Part shown: positions 10,704 to 22,045 of the stretch, in pieces
Layout: each line of letters begins with the position of its first letter
How positions within the stretch are numbered: the first letter of the stretch is position 1
Notes under the pieces: generated by a model
Told to the model about the DNA's origin: nothing
The model's input: the letters and a program-made list of their open reading frames with translations, nothing else
Database searches by the model: none
Assembly (NCBI GenBank): GCA_963971535.1
Contig: CAXASK010000014.1
Location: 1,533,002-1,597,001, forward strand
Origin: Notolepis coatsorum
Lineage: Eukaryota > Chordata > Actinopteri > Aulopiformes > Paralepididae
Direction of reading: 5' to 3'
Length of the DNA stretch: 64,000 bases
Program-made: the position numbers and the translations under genes

Positions 10704-11941
10704 CAGACCTGGGCATTGTATCGTATCGGTTCAAATGTGAACGGTACCCATCCCTACTGAACACACAACTGCAGGGCAAGGGCATTTTTGCTCATGAAAT
10801 GCATAGCCATGTGAAAGCCTTCATGACAAAGTTGCAATTAATTTAAAGGCAACTAGGCAGCAACAATCTCAAACACATGAAAACCCTGAAAGAAGTCAAA
10901 CCATCAGCTGATCACCGGCACAGGTACTCATCCATGTTGGGAGCACTGCATGATGAATTTTCAAGGCGTTTTCAATATTTCAAAAAGGTTGAGGATGAAA
11001 TGCAGCTGGTTTCCTCTCCCTTTACCTGCAGTGTTGATAGTGCACCCACTGATGTTCAGCTTGAACTCATTGACCTGCAGTCTGATTCACTACTGAAAGA
11101 GCACTTTAAGTCAGCATCACTGCTAGAGTTCTACTCTGCTCTCAAGGAGGAGAACTTTCCAAACATGAGGAGACATGCTCAGAAGATGTTGGTTCTCTTT
11201 GGATCCACCTATATGTGAACAGACATTCTCAGTCATGACGTTTACCAAGTCCAGGTACAGATCCTCTCTCACTGATGAACATCTGGCAGCTGTGCTTCGC
11301 ATCTCCACCTCAGACATGCAACCTGACTTTGATGGACTTGTTAAAGCTCAACAGAGACTGGATTTATCACACTGAATGAAAAAAAAAGAGCTGAAGAACA
11401 TTAAAATGTGGAAATATAACAAGTGAAATGGGACACTTGATATTTTTTTTTTCTTTTTTTTGCACAGTTCTGAAAACATTAAATGTTTAATATAGGCATG
11501 TAAAGTAAAAAAGGCTACTGGGACACTTTTCTTTACACAGTTCAGTGACATGTCTTGTTTATTTTGGCTATAAGATGATGTGATGTCTTTAGAAAGCTAA
11601 GAAAATCCTTGTTTCAATAGTATATGAAACTCAAAATAATAACTTTATTTGTATAGCACTTTTTCATACATGCCCTTTGTTATTAATGTTTCACATTTTG
11701 TTTATCATTTTGGAAATAAATTCTATTTGAATAAATTATATTTTTGAAAGCTAACCTCACCTTTTAATTGCCAAATAATAACATACACTCTTACCAGGGG
11801 TCAAAACAATGCCATTTACTGCTTTTTATATAGAAATAAAATGTATATTATGCATAATTGAGTTTGGAATTTTGGCCCGGCCCTCCAACATATTTTCAGT
11901 TGCTCATTCGGCCCCCCGGGAAAAATAATTGCCCACCCCTG
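10704..11941 (+). mobile_element. hAT element with 8-bp TSD inside TIR transposon copy 1
   Basis: Ends CAGACCTGGGCA and TGCCCACCCCTG are inverted. The exact 8-bp duplication GTTTAGTC flanks it at 10696-10703 and 11942-11949. The sister transposon copy has the uninterrupted site (GGACTAAAC near 39310, opposite strand), which proves the insertion boundaries. It contains the C-terminal part of a hAT transposase on the plus strand; most of the transposase is deleted. Confidence 0.93.
10877..11375 (+). pseudogene. hAT transposase, C-terminal dimerisation region (broken)
   Basis: The first frame (10877-11218) reads SAPTDVQLELIDLQSDSLLK, then KMLVLFGSTYM and a stop. The second frame (11175-11375) continues CEQTFSVMTFTKSRYRSSLT. 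Together these are the LFGSTYxCEQxFSxM block that forms the C-terminal dimerisation region of hAT transposases. A frameshift after GSTYM separates them. The N-terminal zinc finger and the first two catalytic aspartates are absent, so it cannot be active. Similar proteins in fish are often labelled GTF2IRD2- or SCAND3-like; this is from memory. Confidence 0.85.
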
Positions 11942-12363
11942 GTTTAGTCCGTTATTAAAATAACTGTGTGTGTGTCGCGAGCTCAATATCCGTATAACTA
12001 TGACGTGCATTATTTAGGACAAAGTAAATTTTGTATCAGCAGTATTTAGGTCTATTATTTTACATTTCAAAAGCCCCCTCTAGGAAAACGAAGCACAAAA
12101 ACATAATTCAGAATGGTATAATGGGATGTAGACTGTGATAATTATTTCAGGAAGCGAGCTGGCATTTCTTTGCAAGGGTGTGGCCATGGTTCATCCAGCT
12201 AACTGAACTAAACCCTGCTCCGGAGCAGGTTCAAACTTTCTGATGTTACCATAGCGACTTAGAAAATCCGACGTCGGGGAACGGAAATGTCTGGCCTAAG
12301 TCAAGCTATGCTGAAAATTATCCGGCTAATTCAGTTAACCAGGTACGGGGAATAGGGCCCTGG

Positions 12364-12468
12364 GATGTATTTTTTTTTTATTATTGTTATTATTGTATTG
12401 TGATATGTTTTGTTTCATGTTGGAAAAAATAAAATAAAAAAGATTTGATCCAAACATTTTTTTTTAAG
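12364..12468 (+). other. A-rich tail-like sequence before KLHL10 copy A
   Basis: TTTTGTTTCATGTTGG then AAAAAATAAAATAAAAAAG resembles the 3' end of an L1 LINE. The KLHL10 duplication unit begins right after it (about 12469). Confidence 0.4.
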
Positions 12469-12508
12469 GTTCTTAGATGGATCCCCCCGCTGCCTCCTCC
12501 TCCAGGGG

Positions 12509-15500
12509 TCACTGCACGGCGCCACGGGGAGCGGCGTACTGGCTCATATTAGGCAGGCCATGCAATATGCAGCAGCTTAGGGCACTGCGGTGGATCTTCA
12601 TGTCCTCTGCGACAGTCCATATGTCGCTGCTCTGGTCGTAGCGCTCCACGTTGGAGATGGTGTTCAAGCCACTGTAGCCTCCGACCACGAAGAGCAGATT
12701 GTCCAACACCACGATGCCAAAGTTGCTGCGGGGGGTGAGCATGGTGGGCAGGGCGCGCCAGGTGTCAGTCAAGGGGCTGTAGGCCTCCCCGCTATGCAGG
12801 CGGTTTTCACTGTCAAACCCTCCCACCTGAGGACAGGACACATGAGAGGAATGTTTTAGTATGTGGTTAAGGCAGTCAGACACGTTATTAATCCACTTAG
12901 GCAAATGAGGGCATCACAGCAGCATTGCAAGTCAAATGATACATATCTATATAAAAAATACCTAGTATAAAGCATTTGTCTCCATGTGCACCTACCACAT
13001 AGACTTGACCTCCGTACGCAGCGACTCCCACTCCGCTACGCCTGCTGCTCATGGGGGCGATCAGAGTCCACTGGTTGATGTCTGGGCTGTAGCACTCAGC
13101 TGTGAGCACACTCTCCGCCCCGTTGAAGCCACCACAGATGTAAACCTGTAATAAGAAAGAATATTCTAATTTAGTTTATATATTCCATTTTATTTCATTC
13201 TACTTTAATTGTCTGTAAACGTTGATGCACCAAAGGACCAAGACAAATTCCTTGTATGTGCAAGCTTACTTGGCAATAAAGATATTTATGATTTCTAATT
13301 CTGAATGATACCAATCGCTTAGTTTTTAATGTGAACGTTCCTTGGGTTCATCTACCACCCATGTGGTCCTCAGTTCCACTCACCTTGCCGTGGAGGGCTG
13401 CGGCGCCGGCGTCGCTCCTGCGCTCCAGCATGGGTGAAATCACTGTCCACTGGTTGGTTTCAGGCTCGTAGCGTTCAGCGGTGTTCAGTCGCACGTATCC
13501 GTTGCACCCTCCCATGGCGTAGATACAGCCGTCCAACGCGACCACGCTGACGTAACAGCGGCGTGAATGCATGGGAGCCACCTGCAGCCAACTGCGAGTG
13601 ACGGGGTTGAACCTGCGCACACTGTTGAAATACTCTACGCCGCTGTAGCCGCCGACGCAGTAGACCAGACCGTGGAGATAAGCAGTGTCGTGGTAGGCCA
13701 GGGGACTGTCCGCCTCAACGCTCATGTCCATCCATCCACCGGCTCGGATATCGTAAGCCTCCATGCCATTGGTCAGCCTGTCGCCACTCCAGCCTCCGAT
13801 GGCCAATAGGATCTCCTGGGGCAGGCGTGGGCGCGTCAGGGGGGTTGGGAGCCTGTCAGAGCCAGGGGGGTTCAGGACGCTGAGGATGAGGGCCCTGCAG
13901 TCGTGGCTGTCCCTCACCACAGGGTTGTTCTGGACGTTGTTCAGGAAGTAGTCAGGCCTCATCAAGCCCATGCGAACCTGGGAAGAGACAAGCAGACAGT
14001 GGATACAACTTAGACAGCGGTTGTAGACGGTTTCACTGGAATTCTGTTGCTAGGGAACGGTTTCGACCCAAATGTTTGAGAACCACTGTACTAGGGAACC
14101 TAGTGTTGTTTTAATGCAATGCACAGTAATAAATTAGTTACCTTGGGCAGCAGCAAAGGGATGTGTGTTTTACGCTCCTCACAGGAGTGGTCGATCCAAC
14201 AGAGGACGGCCTCGAACACCGTCTCCTCGCTCTTCACGTTCAGGTCATCCCTCTCGATGATGTCCATCAGTTGCTGCAGGGACAGCTCCACAAACTCCTG
14301 TGAGACGCGCAGCATCTCATCAAAGTGGCACACGATGAAGAGATGGGCCTTGCGCCTCAGGTCAGGGCAGCAGTAGATGCCCGCGAACCTCCAGATGCCG
14401 ACACAGTTTTCCAGAGACAGCTGGCCCTCTAGGAAGTCAGAGCACGCTCCTATTATGCCAGTGACGAGAAGCTGGTCTGCAGCCACCAGAAGCTCTTCCA
14501 CGTTCTCTGCTGTCACCGGCACAAAACGTGTGTAGGCGTACTCTATGATGAGCTGCATCATAGCCGCGGACACCCCAGGGATACTGTAGACTGGTTTCTC
14601 TGAGTCACTCCAGCGAGTGAAGAGGGTTCTGTGGGATGCAGAGTATAGAGATATCTGATGAGTAAACAGTAAGCAACATTCTGTCCTGTGTAGTAATACA
14701 TTTTCACTGTAGAAATATAGGGTCTCTTAGCACAGTAGAAGTATAATATATTTTCACAGTAGAAGTACAGTATAGTATCTTTATACAGTAGAAGTACAGT
14801 ATAGTATCTTTATACAAGTACAGTATAGTATCTTTTTACAGTAGATGTACAGTATAGTATATTTTTACAGTAGACATACAGTACAGTATAGTATATTTTT
14901 ACTAACCAAGTTAACCTGAACCAAGCTAAAATGTTTTTTTCCCTTTTCGAGTAATACACGATCACTCGAGTATAGCATGCAATCAATCGATCTGGATTTT
15001 TCTTTAAAATGCCCATCCCTAATTTATATAGCACCATTCATACAGATTGCAGCTCAAAGTGCTTTACACAAAAAACGAAACAAAAGGAAACAAAAATAAA
15101 ATAAAATAATTGCAATCACTCCATAACTAAGGATGGAAATTATAAGACATGAAAATGATAACGGTAATAAAACAACTAGATAAGATAGTAAAAATAGCTA
15201 AATGAGACTAACAGTAAGACAATAACATAAGACAACTGCTCCAGTGGAGTTGCTCAGTGGCCAATGGTGTCAGACTGTGGTTGTACTGGGCAGCTCCCAG
15301 GTATGAATGGAACTGTGTGAATGTGAAGCAGGGCGTAGCTGAAAAAGAGCATCTGTGCTCAGCGAACCTACCCTGGGTAAATAAAGGTTAAACAAACAGT
15401 AGACGTACAGTATAGTATATTTTTACAGTAGACGTACAGTATAGTATCTTTTTACTAACCAAGCTAACCTGAACCAAGCTAACCTGAACCAAGCTAAACG

Positions 15501-15643
15501 TACCTGAAATAGTTGCTGCAGCCACACAGGATTGCCTTGTGGGCGTTAAACTCAGTGCTGTTGACTTTAATAACCACATCACAGAACCTTCCCTCCAGAC
15601 GCAGGTCATTAAGGATTGTACACGACATTGTTTCCTTTTCCAT
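12509..15643 (-). CDS. klhl10: Kelch-like protein 10, copy A (5 coding exons, 562 aa)
   Basis: Encodes a BTB-BACK-kelch adaptor that brings substrates to a CUL3 ubiquitin ligase. In mammals KLHL10 acts in developing sperm cells. Exons by GT-AG sites: 15643-15504, 14628-14142, 13977-13384, 13145-12996 and 12826-12509, with lengths 140, 487, 594, 150 and 318 nt. They join in frame to 563 codons including TGA. BTB starts at residue ~10 (LNDLRLEGRFCDVVIKVN), BACK covers ~110-215, and six kelch repeats cover ~266-550 (AIGGWSGDRLTN, APMHSRRCYVS, RLNTAERYEPETNQWT). The start ATG at 15643 gives MEKETMSC; Met6 is an alternative. The sequence follows human KLHL10 closely but is shorter at both ends (human 608 aa, from memory). 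Intron 1 contains a repeat cluster and a retroposon insertion. No stops or frameshifts were seen. Confidence 0.93.
14728..15455. repeat. KLHL10 A intron 1: ~29-bp tandem repeat split by insertion
   Basis: Units like CAGTAGAAGTACAGTATAGT then ATCTTTTTA repeat at 14728-14905 and again at 15396-15455. Copy B has the same array uninterrupted (about 30790-30990). The insertion between them (about 14906-15395) contains the L2-type tail GCACCATTCATACAG and the retroposon-like repeat also found at 7503-7700. Confidence 0.8.
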
Positions 15644-15779
15644 GTGGGGATTTTTATATTGTATCTACAGTATATATTCAAGTAGCCGGAAACAACAAAT
15701 GAGCTCTTCACTTATCTTTGCGATCTGAGATATTCTGAGAGAATTGTTGAATAGATACACAAATGTTCTAGAATGTTTG

Positions 15780-15875
15780 ATTATGACATCAACTGTGACA
15801 TCACAACGGAACATCATACTGTGACATCACAATGGAACATCATACTGTGACATCATACTGTGACATCACAACGGA
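15780..15875. repeat. Short tandem array upstream of KLHL10 A
   Basis: ACATCATACTGTGACATC and ACAACGGA units repeat several times 140 bp upstream of the start codon. Copy B has a shorter version at 31325-31395. No clear promoter motif is visible. Confidence 0.7.
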
Positions 15876-16084
15876 ACATATTTGAGTTCCATTTGAATAA
15901 TATAAATAATATGTATGATAATATAATGTAATGTTATATATTATAATATAATGTAATATAATAATAAAGTATAAGTATATTTAGCTCCCATTTGAATAAT
16001 ATAGATATTATGTCTAAAAACATGACATTCTTTAGAAGTCTTAAAATATATATATTTTTATTTAAATTAAAATAAATGTAAAAT

Positions 16085-16210
16085 AATAACGTTATTTATA
16101 TAGCACCATTCATACAGATTGCAGCTCAAAGTGATTTACACAAAAAACAAAAAACAAAAGGTTAAAAAAAAAAAAAAAAAAAAAAAAATTACAATCACTC
16201 GATAACTAAG
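16085..16210 (-). mobile_element. L2-type LINE 3' end with poly(A)
   Basis: TTATTTATATAGCACCATTC and the following TGCAGCTCAAAGTG are the reverse of the common fish L2 3' terminus. It is followed by an A-run at 16166-16188. Relatives lie at 15023, 31605 and 38130. Confidence 0.75.
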
Positions 16211-16782
16211 GATGGTGTTGGCGCAGCAGCCATTACCAGCAAAGGTCTAGATAGCCTTGGACTACTACAGAGGAATAAAAGACGCCACACACTTGCATTG
16301 TAGTTTCACATACCACTGACAAGTGAGCCAGCAATGATCCCTTTATTATCACCAGCTGTGTAATTGATTGACTGACAGATATGACATCAGCATAAGAGCA
16401 TTCAAGAGATTAATCGTTCATGACAGTTTAACAGATGGAAATTATAAATCAAATCAAATCAAATCAAATTTATTTGTAAGGCCCGACAACACACGTTAAT
16501 GTCCCCATGGGCCGTACAGGTCTTCTTTAAACAAGTCAAGAAGAAAACATAACAATAAGTCAAGAACAGAACAAGAACACCATAAGGTCCAAACATTTTT
16601 AGATGAATGCAAAAAAATAAAAATTAAATAAAAAATTAAAGAATGCAAGCACTCCCAGACATACCCCATGCGAAGGTAAGGAAAAACTCACTAAAACCTA
16701 ACAATAGGGAAAAAAGCTCCACAGGCAGTGTGGAGGAGAGAAACCTTAGAAGGGCCATTCAAGGGGGGATCTCCCTTCTTAA
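16211..16782. other. No gene recognised; A-rich retroposon-like tail
   Basis: Contains AAATCAAATCAAATCAAAT and TTTATTTGTAAGGCCCGACA at 16448-16490, probably another minus-strand retroposon tail. Nothing else could be assigned. Confidence 0.4.
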
Positions 16783-17903
16783 GGCCTCTACATGCTACAG
16801 CAACTTCAAAGCAACTTCAACACAACATCAGCGCGATTTCAGCGCGGTTGTTGTTTAGGGTCTTGTAGACTGTGTTGCGAGGAATCTGCGTACATGTCTC
16901 CAAAATCTAACCTAAACAACCGTTGCGTTGATATTGCGTAGCAGTGATTGGTTGGTTAGCGAATGGGGGCGGGGCTGTCATAGAATAATATAGGTATCGC
17001 AGAGAATACCATCCGCCATTGTTGTAGCCAGCCAGCGTTGATGCTAAATAATTAGCGTCACATAGCTGGCCTTTTTCTGAAAACCCAAGCACATATTGTT
17101 CCATAGCATACGCCTTCAGTTGATCATGACAAATCCTCTCTTACCTTGACGATAAAAAAGCCTCCATAATTTAGTAAATAAAGCTGTAGCCAGCCAGCTA
17201 GCATTGGTGCTATACAAAATGCTATCCACATTAGCTGCATAGCTAACCAACTAAATACAATGGTATCCTGAGGTAACTTTAACGTTAAATACAACGTTTG
17301 CTAGTCGAAATGACTGGACACACACAGGGACAAGTTAAACATCAATCAATTAATTTATTCCAATAGGTAGTTTGAGCTGCATGTGAGCCGGTCTTTCTCT
17401 CCTCTCCATTGGAAACGAATGAAGTTACATTAAAAAGCAAAGAACCGGCTGACAAAGGTTAAGCTGCTAGCAACAGACACTATAATACTTCCGGTCGGGG
17501 AATTTCAAAATAAAAGAGCGACGACTAAAAGCACCGTAAATACGTTTATTTTGTACATAATCTAACGTTAACACGAACCTAAACTAACTTTAGATTAGTT
17601 TAGGTTCGTGTAACGTTAGATATTGTAAAAAATAAACGTATTTACGGTGCTTTTAGACTCGCTCTTTTATTTTGAAACCCCCCGCCCGGAAGTAAAAATG
17701 ATGCTTCTTTTTCTGATTTTATCAATGGGTTGGTTGAGAAGGGAAGCGTCATCTATCTAGGGAACCTAGCTACATACGGGGTACAATGTTACATAGGCTG
17801 CGCGTTGATTTTGCAGAAGCATAAAGGTAGAGTGTCTGCAACACCGTTGCTTTGTCGATGTTGTGTCGAAGTTGCTTTGAATTTGCTGTAGCATGCAGAG
17901 GCC
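16783..17903. mobile_element. Non-autonomous TIR transposon (~1.1 kb)
   Basis: Left end GGCCTCTACATGCTACAGCA is inverted at the right as TGCTGTAGCATGCAGAGGCC, and similarity continues for about 45 bp (CAAAGCAACTTC, ACAACATC). No transposase frame. A target duplication could not be fixed, so the superfamily is open. It contains the fold-back element at 17487-17693. Confidence 0.75.
17487..17693. mobile_element. Fold-back MITE, near-perfect 207-bp palindrome
   Basis: Ends ACTTCCGG and CCGGAAGT. The arms read TTTCAAAATAAAAGAGCG, AAAAGCACCGTAAATACG and CACGAACCTAAACTAA, and return in reverse complement after a centre of only a few bases near 17590. The RNA or single strand would form one long hairpin. 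Confidence 0.85.
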
Positions 17904-17992
17904 TTTAGATGTTGGTGATAGTAGTGTTGCAGACGGACAGTTGGTAAGCATGCACTCATGTGTGTAGTGAAACACAGATGAGTGCATGCAAT

Positions 17993-18124
17993 AGCAACTG
18001 AACATTTTGAAAGATTAAAGATAAAGCTAATAGCGATAGCAACTGAACATTTTGAAAGATTAAAGATAAAGCTAATAGCGATAGCAACTGAACATTTTGA
18101 AAGATTAAGGATAGAGCTGATAGC
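17993..18124. repeat. Three 45-bp tandem units
   Basis: AGCAACTGAACATTTTGAAA and the following GATTAAAGATAAAGCTAATA repeat three times, the third with changes. The 45-bp length keeps a reading frame open, but no gene is implied. Confidence 0.9.
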
Positions 18125-18169
18125 GGATCTATTTGAGGCACAGGGGCGGCGCAAAGAGGGTCATAAGAC

Positions 18170-18725
18170 AATTTAATGTCATAAGACATTAAAATGATAA
18201 AAACGGTAATATAAAACTAGATAAGATAGTAAAAATAGCTAAATAAGACAAACAGTAAGACAATAACATAAGACAATAAAATAATTACAAATAAATAATA
18301 ATAAAGACCGAAAAAAGGAATAGTTAAAATAATAAAATAGCAACATTAGATAGTAAACAATAAGAAAACATGTAATAACACTAAAATAAGACATTAAAAA
18401 AGGACAAATAAAATCATAAAAAAATACATAAAACAATGATAACAATGATAATAAAATATTTAAGTAAAAATAATAGAAATAAAGAAAAATAAGACAATAA
18501 AATAAAGATAATAATTAATTTAAAAGCTATTTTAAAAAGGTATGTTTTGAGCAGTGCCAACCGAGTGTGCTGTCCTAATGACCTGCAGGAGAGTGTTCCA
18601 CAGTTTTGGGGCGTAGCAGTGAAAGCAGTGATCACAGCATCATGTCACGGCACCACTTGTAACTCTGCTGTGGACACTGAGCACCCGGCTCCATAGCAGA
18701 CACAGGGAGAACCAGAGGGAGGCTA
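18170..18725 (-). mobile_element. A-rich LINE-like 3' remnant
   Basis: An A-rich segment (18180-18520) followed by sequence whose minus-strand reading gives TPQNCGTLS and LLKTYLFK, like the extreme C-terminus of L2-type ORF2. The A-rich part matches 15140-15235. Highly decayed. Confidence 0.5.
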
Positions 18726-18804
18726 CTGATGCCAGTGGGTGGTGGTGATGGTGGTGATGATGAAGAAGAAGAAACTATGAAAATCACTTTCTTCTTCTTC
18801 GTTG

Positions 18805-18805
<1 letters not shown>

Positions 18806-18882
<77 letters not shown>

Positions 18883-18884
18883 CC
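18806..18884. repeat. (TCA)n microsatellite
   Basis: About 26 uninterrupted trinucleotide units. Met- or Ile-run frames over it are artefacts. Confidence 0.97.
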
Positions 18885-19639
18885 ATATTATTATTATTAG
18901 GCTATTATTATTGTTGTTGTTTTTGTTGGACAAAAGTATTAAATAGTTTAGGTCACAGTAAACTTCTGTCTTTTCTATTAAACAATACCATACTGGTAAT
19001 AGTGCAAATAGTTATTTATTCAATCAGTGCATGAAGCGGTTCCATCTTCATGTCTTTATTTGTAGCACACATTGCTACATTGTCATGCAGCGAACACACA
19101 CATGCGAGATGGGCGACACACATAGGAACACACACACACACCAGACCCGGCGCCATGGGCGGGCTTTAGGGGGCCTGGCCTGCCCACTGAGTCAGCTGTG
19201 CCCGCTCTGGCGAAATGACTAACCTCGTTCACAGTTTTATCTCCTCCGTGAGCCTGGTAAAGAACTCTGTATAGGGCTGCGGCACTGCAGATATACCCTA
19301 CTCAAAGAACTACGAAATGACCCGACCTACTCTGCCTGTGATTGGCCTACATTGATTCCTAGTTTCCTACTACCCAGTCGGAGCTCTGCTACTACCTAGC
19401 CAATGTAACGTACTAGCCAATCACAGGCAGAGTAGTGTGTACTGTACTCATACCGGCGTCGCCATCTGTGAACATTTAGCGTAGCTAAATATAATGGATA
19501 ATTATGGACATCAGACTTTTTTTTTTTTTAAGTACGACAGCTGCGTCGGAGAATCGTGAGAAAACGGGCAGCGCGGGAGGATGTGCCAGTTCGGGCCACA
19601 GCAGCACTGTCACTGATCTGATCATCTGAATAATAACAC
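18885..19639. other. No gene recognised; one inverted repeat
   Basis: Unassigned. TACTCTGCCTGTGATTGGC (about 19328-19346) returns in reverse complement as GCCAATCACAGGCAGAGTA (about 19417-19435), giving a stem with a ~70-base loop. Confidence 0.5.
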
Positions 19640-19924
19640 GACTACAAGCAGTGCCACTCCCCCTAGTAGCGTGGGCTCTGATGTCAACAACAACACTGCT
19701 AGCATTCATGCTAGGAGCAGCTACGGGCCATTGCAGGCTACTACAGCACCAAGAGATCTTGGTACTGAGAAGCCCAACAACAGAATAAAGCAAGACATTT
19801 CCTACACGCATTTTCTCTGGGAAAAAAATGTCATTCTGCAGTGCACTCTGTAGCTCCTGGTATGGAAGATTTGACTGGCTGGAATACTCAATTCAGGCAG
19901 ATGCTGCATTTAGCTTCCCATGCA
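19640..19924 (+). pseudogene. hAT/ZMYM1-like TTF zinc-finger fragment
   Basis: A Ser/Thr-rich stretch with VGSDVNNN and PRDLGTEKPNN is followed, after a frame change near 19820, by SSWYGRFDWLEYSIQADAAF then SFPCR. The WYxxxxWLEYSxxxDAAFxFPC pattern is the TTF-type zinc finger at the N-terminus of ZMYM1-like hAT-derived proteins. It stops at 19924, where a LINE 3' end is inserted. Only a fragment remains; no transposase core is seen downstream. Confidence 0.7.
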
Positions 19925-19936
19925 GGTACAGTACTG

Positions 19937-20107
19937 TATATCTGTATGTATGTCATAAATGTCATGATTAATTGAAAATGGGGGACCCTGATGTAAACAA
20001 GACAAAAGTCTTTCTCTGGTCTGCATCCCCTTAACAATTGTGTGTATTGAGCCGTACTGTATTGTACCCATTCTGCAATCTGTTAATAAAGTTTTCAATC
20101 AATCAGG
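19937..20107 (+). mobile_element. LINE 3' end (AATCAATC tail)
   Basis: GAAAATGGGGGACCCTGATG through CTGTTAATAAAGTTTTC and AATCAATC. The same 3' end occurs on the minus strand at 40127-40300 below an RT frame, which identifies it as the 3'UTR of that LINE. Confidence 0.8.
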
Positions 20108-20602
20108 ATGTTTCAGCACATACAGTAGGTGTTTAGTTTCAGCAGCACATACAGTAGGTGTTTAGTCTCAGCAGCACATACAGTAGGTGTTTAGTCTCAG
20201 CAGCACATACAGTAGGTGTTTAGTTTCAGCAGCACATACAGTAGGTGTTTAGTTTCAGCAGCACATACAGTAGGTGTTTAGTTTCAGCAGCACATACAGT
20301 AGGTGTTTAGTTTCAGCAGCACATACAGTAGGTGTTTAGTCTCAGCAGCACATACAGTAGGTGTTTAGTTTCAGCAGCACATACAGTAGGTGTTTAGTCT
20401 CAGCAGCACATACAGTAGCTGTTTAGTTTCAGCAGCACATACAGTAGGTGTTTAGTCTCAGCAGCACATACAGTAGGTGTTTAGTCTCAGCAGCACATAC
20501 AGTAGGTGTTTAGTTTCAGCAGCACATACAGTAGGTGTTTAGTTTCAGCAGCACATACAGTAGGTGTTTAGTTTCAGCAGCACATACAGTAGGTGTTTAG
20601 TT
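20108..20602. repeat. 29-bp minisatellite, ~17 copies
   Basis: Unit TTTCAGCAGCACATACAGTA plus GGTGTTTAG, with TTT or TCT as the only frequent variation. It directly follows the LINE tail. Confidence 0.95.
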
Positions 20603-20989
20603 TGAGAAGGACTTAACAAAAAAGTTCAGGAATGAGTGGAGGGACAGTGTTTTAACTGCCGCTCGGCTCTACTAATAATGGGTGAGTAGCCTGTGGAGGA
20701 ATTTTGTTAGCTTTTTTATGCACCTTATTTTTGTCAGTTCATTCGTGAATTCAAAAGTGTTGAATAAATGGAGACCCTCCAAAGATATATATCCGTTCAG
20801 TCTGTTTTTGTATAAGTGAATGTTCTTAAGAGAGAGAGAAATTAGATTTTTCAGTTGCCTCCCTGCTGTTTAGTTCAGCACTGTGGGGAGCACCAAGCAA
20901 GCCACAGCGCCACTGTCCCAGCTGAAACAGATGAAAGGGAACCTGTTATGTTGAAAAATCATTGCCCCCCCGAGAAAATTTTATGCCCC
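20603..20989. other. No gene recognised
   Basis: Unassigned sequence between the minisatellite and the SINE. No domain is visible. Confidence 0.4.
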
Positions 20990-21375
20990 CCCACTCATTT
21001 GTGTCTGACACACACGTGCATTTTTTGGGGTCGCCGATTAAATGTCCTCTGTGCGCTTCACCCATCCTGTTGTCCTTCCCGCCCAAGGGCAGCCAGGAGC
21101 AGACCCGGGGACCTGTCCATCTTTGCCAGGGACACAACAGCGTTGCAGTTCTGTTCTCCATGTTTTTCCATTGGGTTTATCTCTTTTTCTGGAGGGGAAA
21201 CCCTTGCGAGCACGGGGGAGAACATGCAAACTCCACACAGAAAGGCCGGGGAGATACCCCGCTTGGGTACCTGGCAACCCAGCAACCTGGTCCCCAAGTG
21301 GGAATCGAACCCAGGACCTTCTTGCTGCGAGGCAACACTGTTAACCAGTGTTAACCACTGCACCACCGTGGCGCT
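20990..21375 (-). mobile_element. tRNA-derived SINE-like element, copy 1
   Basis: On the minus strand it begins near GGTGGTGCAGTGGTTAACAC (A-box-like) and has GGTTCGATTCCCAC (B box), then the common fish body TGGAGTTTGCATGTTCTCCC. A second copy is at 45880-46145. A functional tRNA is excluded because no clover-leaf of normal length fits. Confidence 0.75.
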
Positions 21376-21961
21376 GTGATACTAACTATTCACTTCAGAC
21401 AGATTTCAAATATCCAAATATATATGAATATTGCATAGGGTTTACAATAGATCACCTTTTTGGTCTATTTGAGATATCGGGTTGAGATAGGTCAATTACA
21501 AAAACAGCTGGCAGTGTCCTTGTTGCCTAGTAACAAGTACAGTGTAGATACTGTACTGAAGACACATATGTATCACGGTTGTGTTTGGAACCCAATTTGC
21601 AGACAAGGAGAAACAGCAGACAGGTTTAAACCCAATATGGGTATATTTAATAGAATGGTCAATGTCCAGGCAGGGGTCGATACACAGGGGTGATACTCAT
21701 AATGTCCACGGTGTGCGTGGGGGCAAGAGAGTCAGACAGACAGGGTCAGAGCAGGGACAGTGATAGTCAGCCAGGCAGGTGTCAGATCAGTTCCTTGTGA
21801 GCCAGGCCAGTGTCTCCAGGTCTTCGCCGAGCAGCTGAGGAGAGAGGACGAGAGTACAGAGTTAGACACGGTCAAAGAACATGAGATCCAGGCGAACAAC
21901 TAGAAGCATCAGAATAGAAAATACGAGCAAAGTAACACAACCAGAGGTGCTCCCATAGTCG
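21376..21961. other. Dispersed-repeat-like sequence, no gene
   Basis: TATCACGGTTGTGTTTGG through AGGCAGGGGTCGATACAC resembles a common fish dispersed repeat (perhaps LTR-derived), but neither ends nor coding potential are clear. Confidence 0.35.
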
Positions 21962-22045
21962 AGCGGACCGTACACGGAGCGGACTCGCGCGGACTCAAAG
22001 CGGACCCAAAGCGGACTCAAAGCAGACCCAAAGCGGACTCCAAGT
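21962..22045. repeat. Short tandem array of GCGGACTCAAA units
   Basis: About six imperfect 11-13-bp units (GCGGACTCAAA, GCGGACCCAAA). Confidence 0.85.

Larger units (their letters stand above)
9644..12363. mobile_element. TIR DNA transposon, copy 1 (carries a nested hAT)
   Basis: Both ends carry the inverted repeat GGGCCCTATTCCCCGTACC preceded by CCT (right end with one change). The same ends bound 38904-41699, and the internal sequence matches that copy in reverse orientation (for example 10097-10540 with 39475-39903). No transposase of its own was found, so it looks non-autonomous. Without the nested hAT it is about 1.5 kb. The superfamily could not be decided: no clear target duplication is visible. 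Confidence 0.85.

Noticed and set aside
18632-19034. Poly-Met and poly-Ile frames
   Set aside because: Both are translations of the (TCA)n microsatellite.
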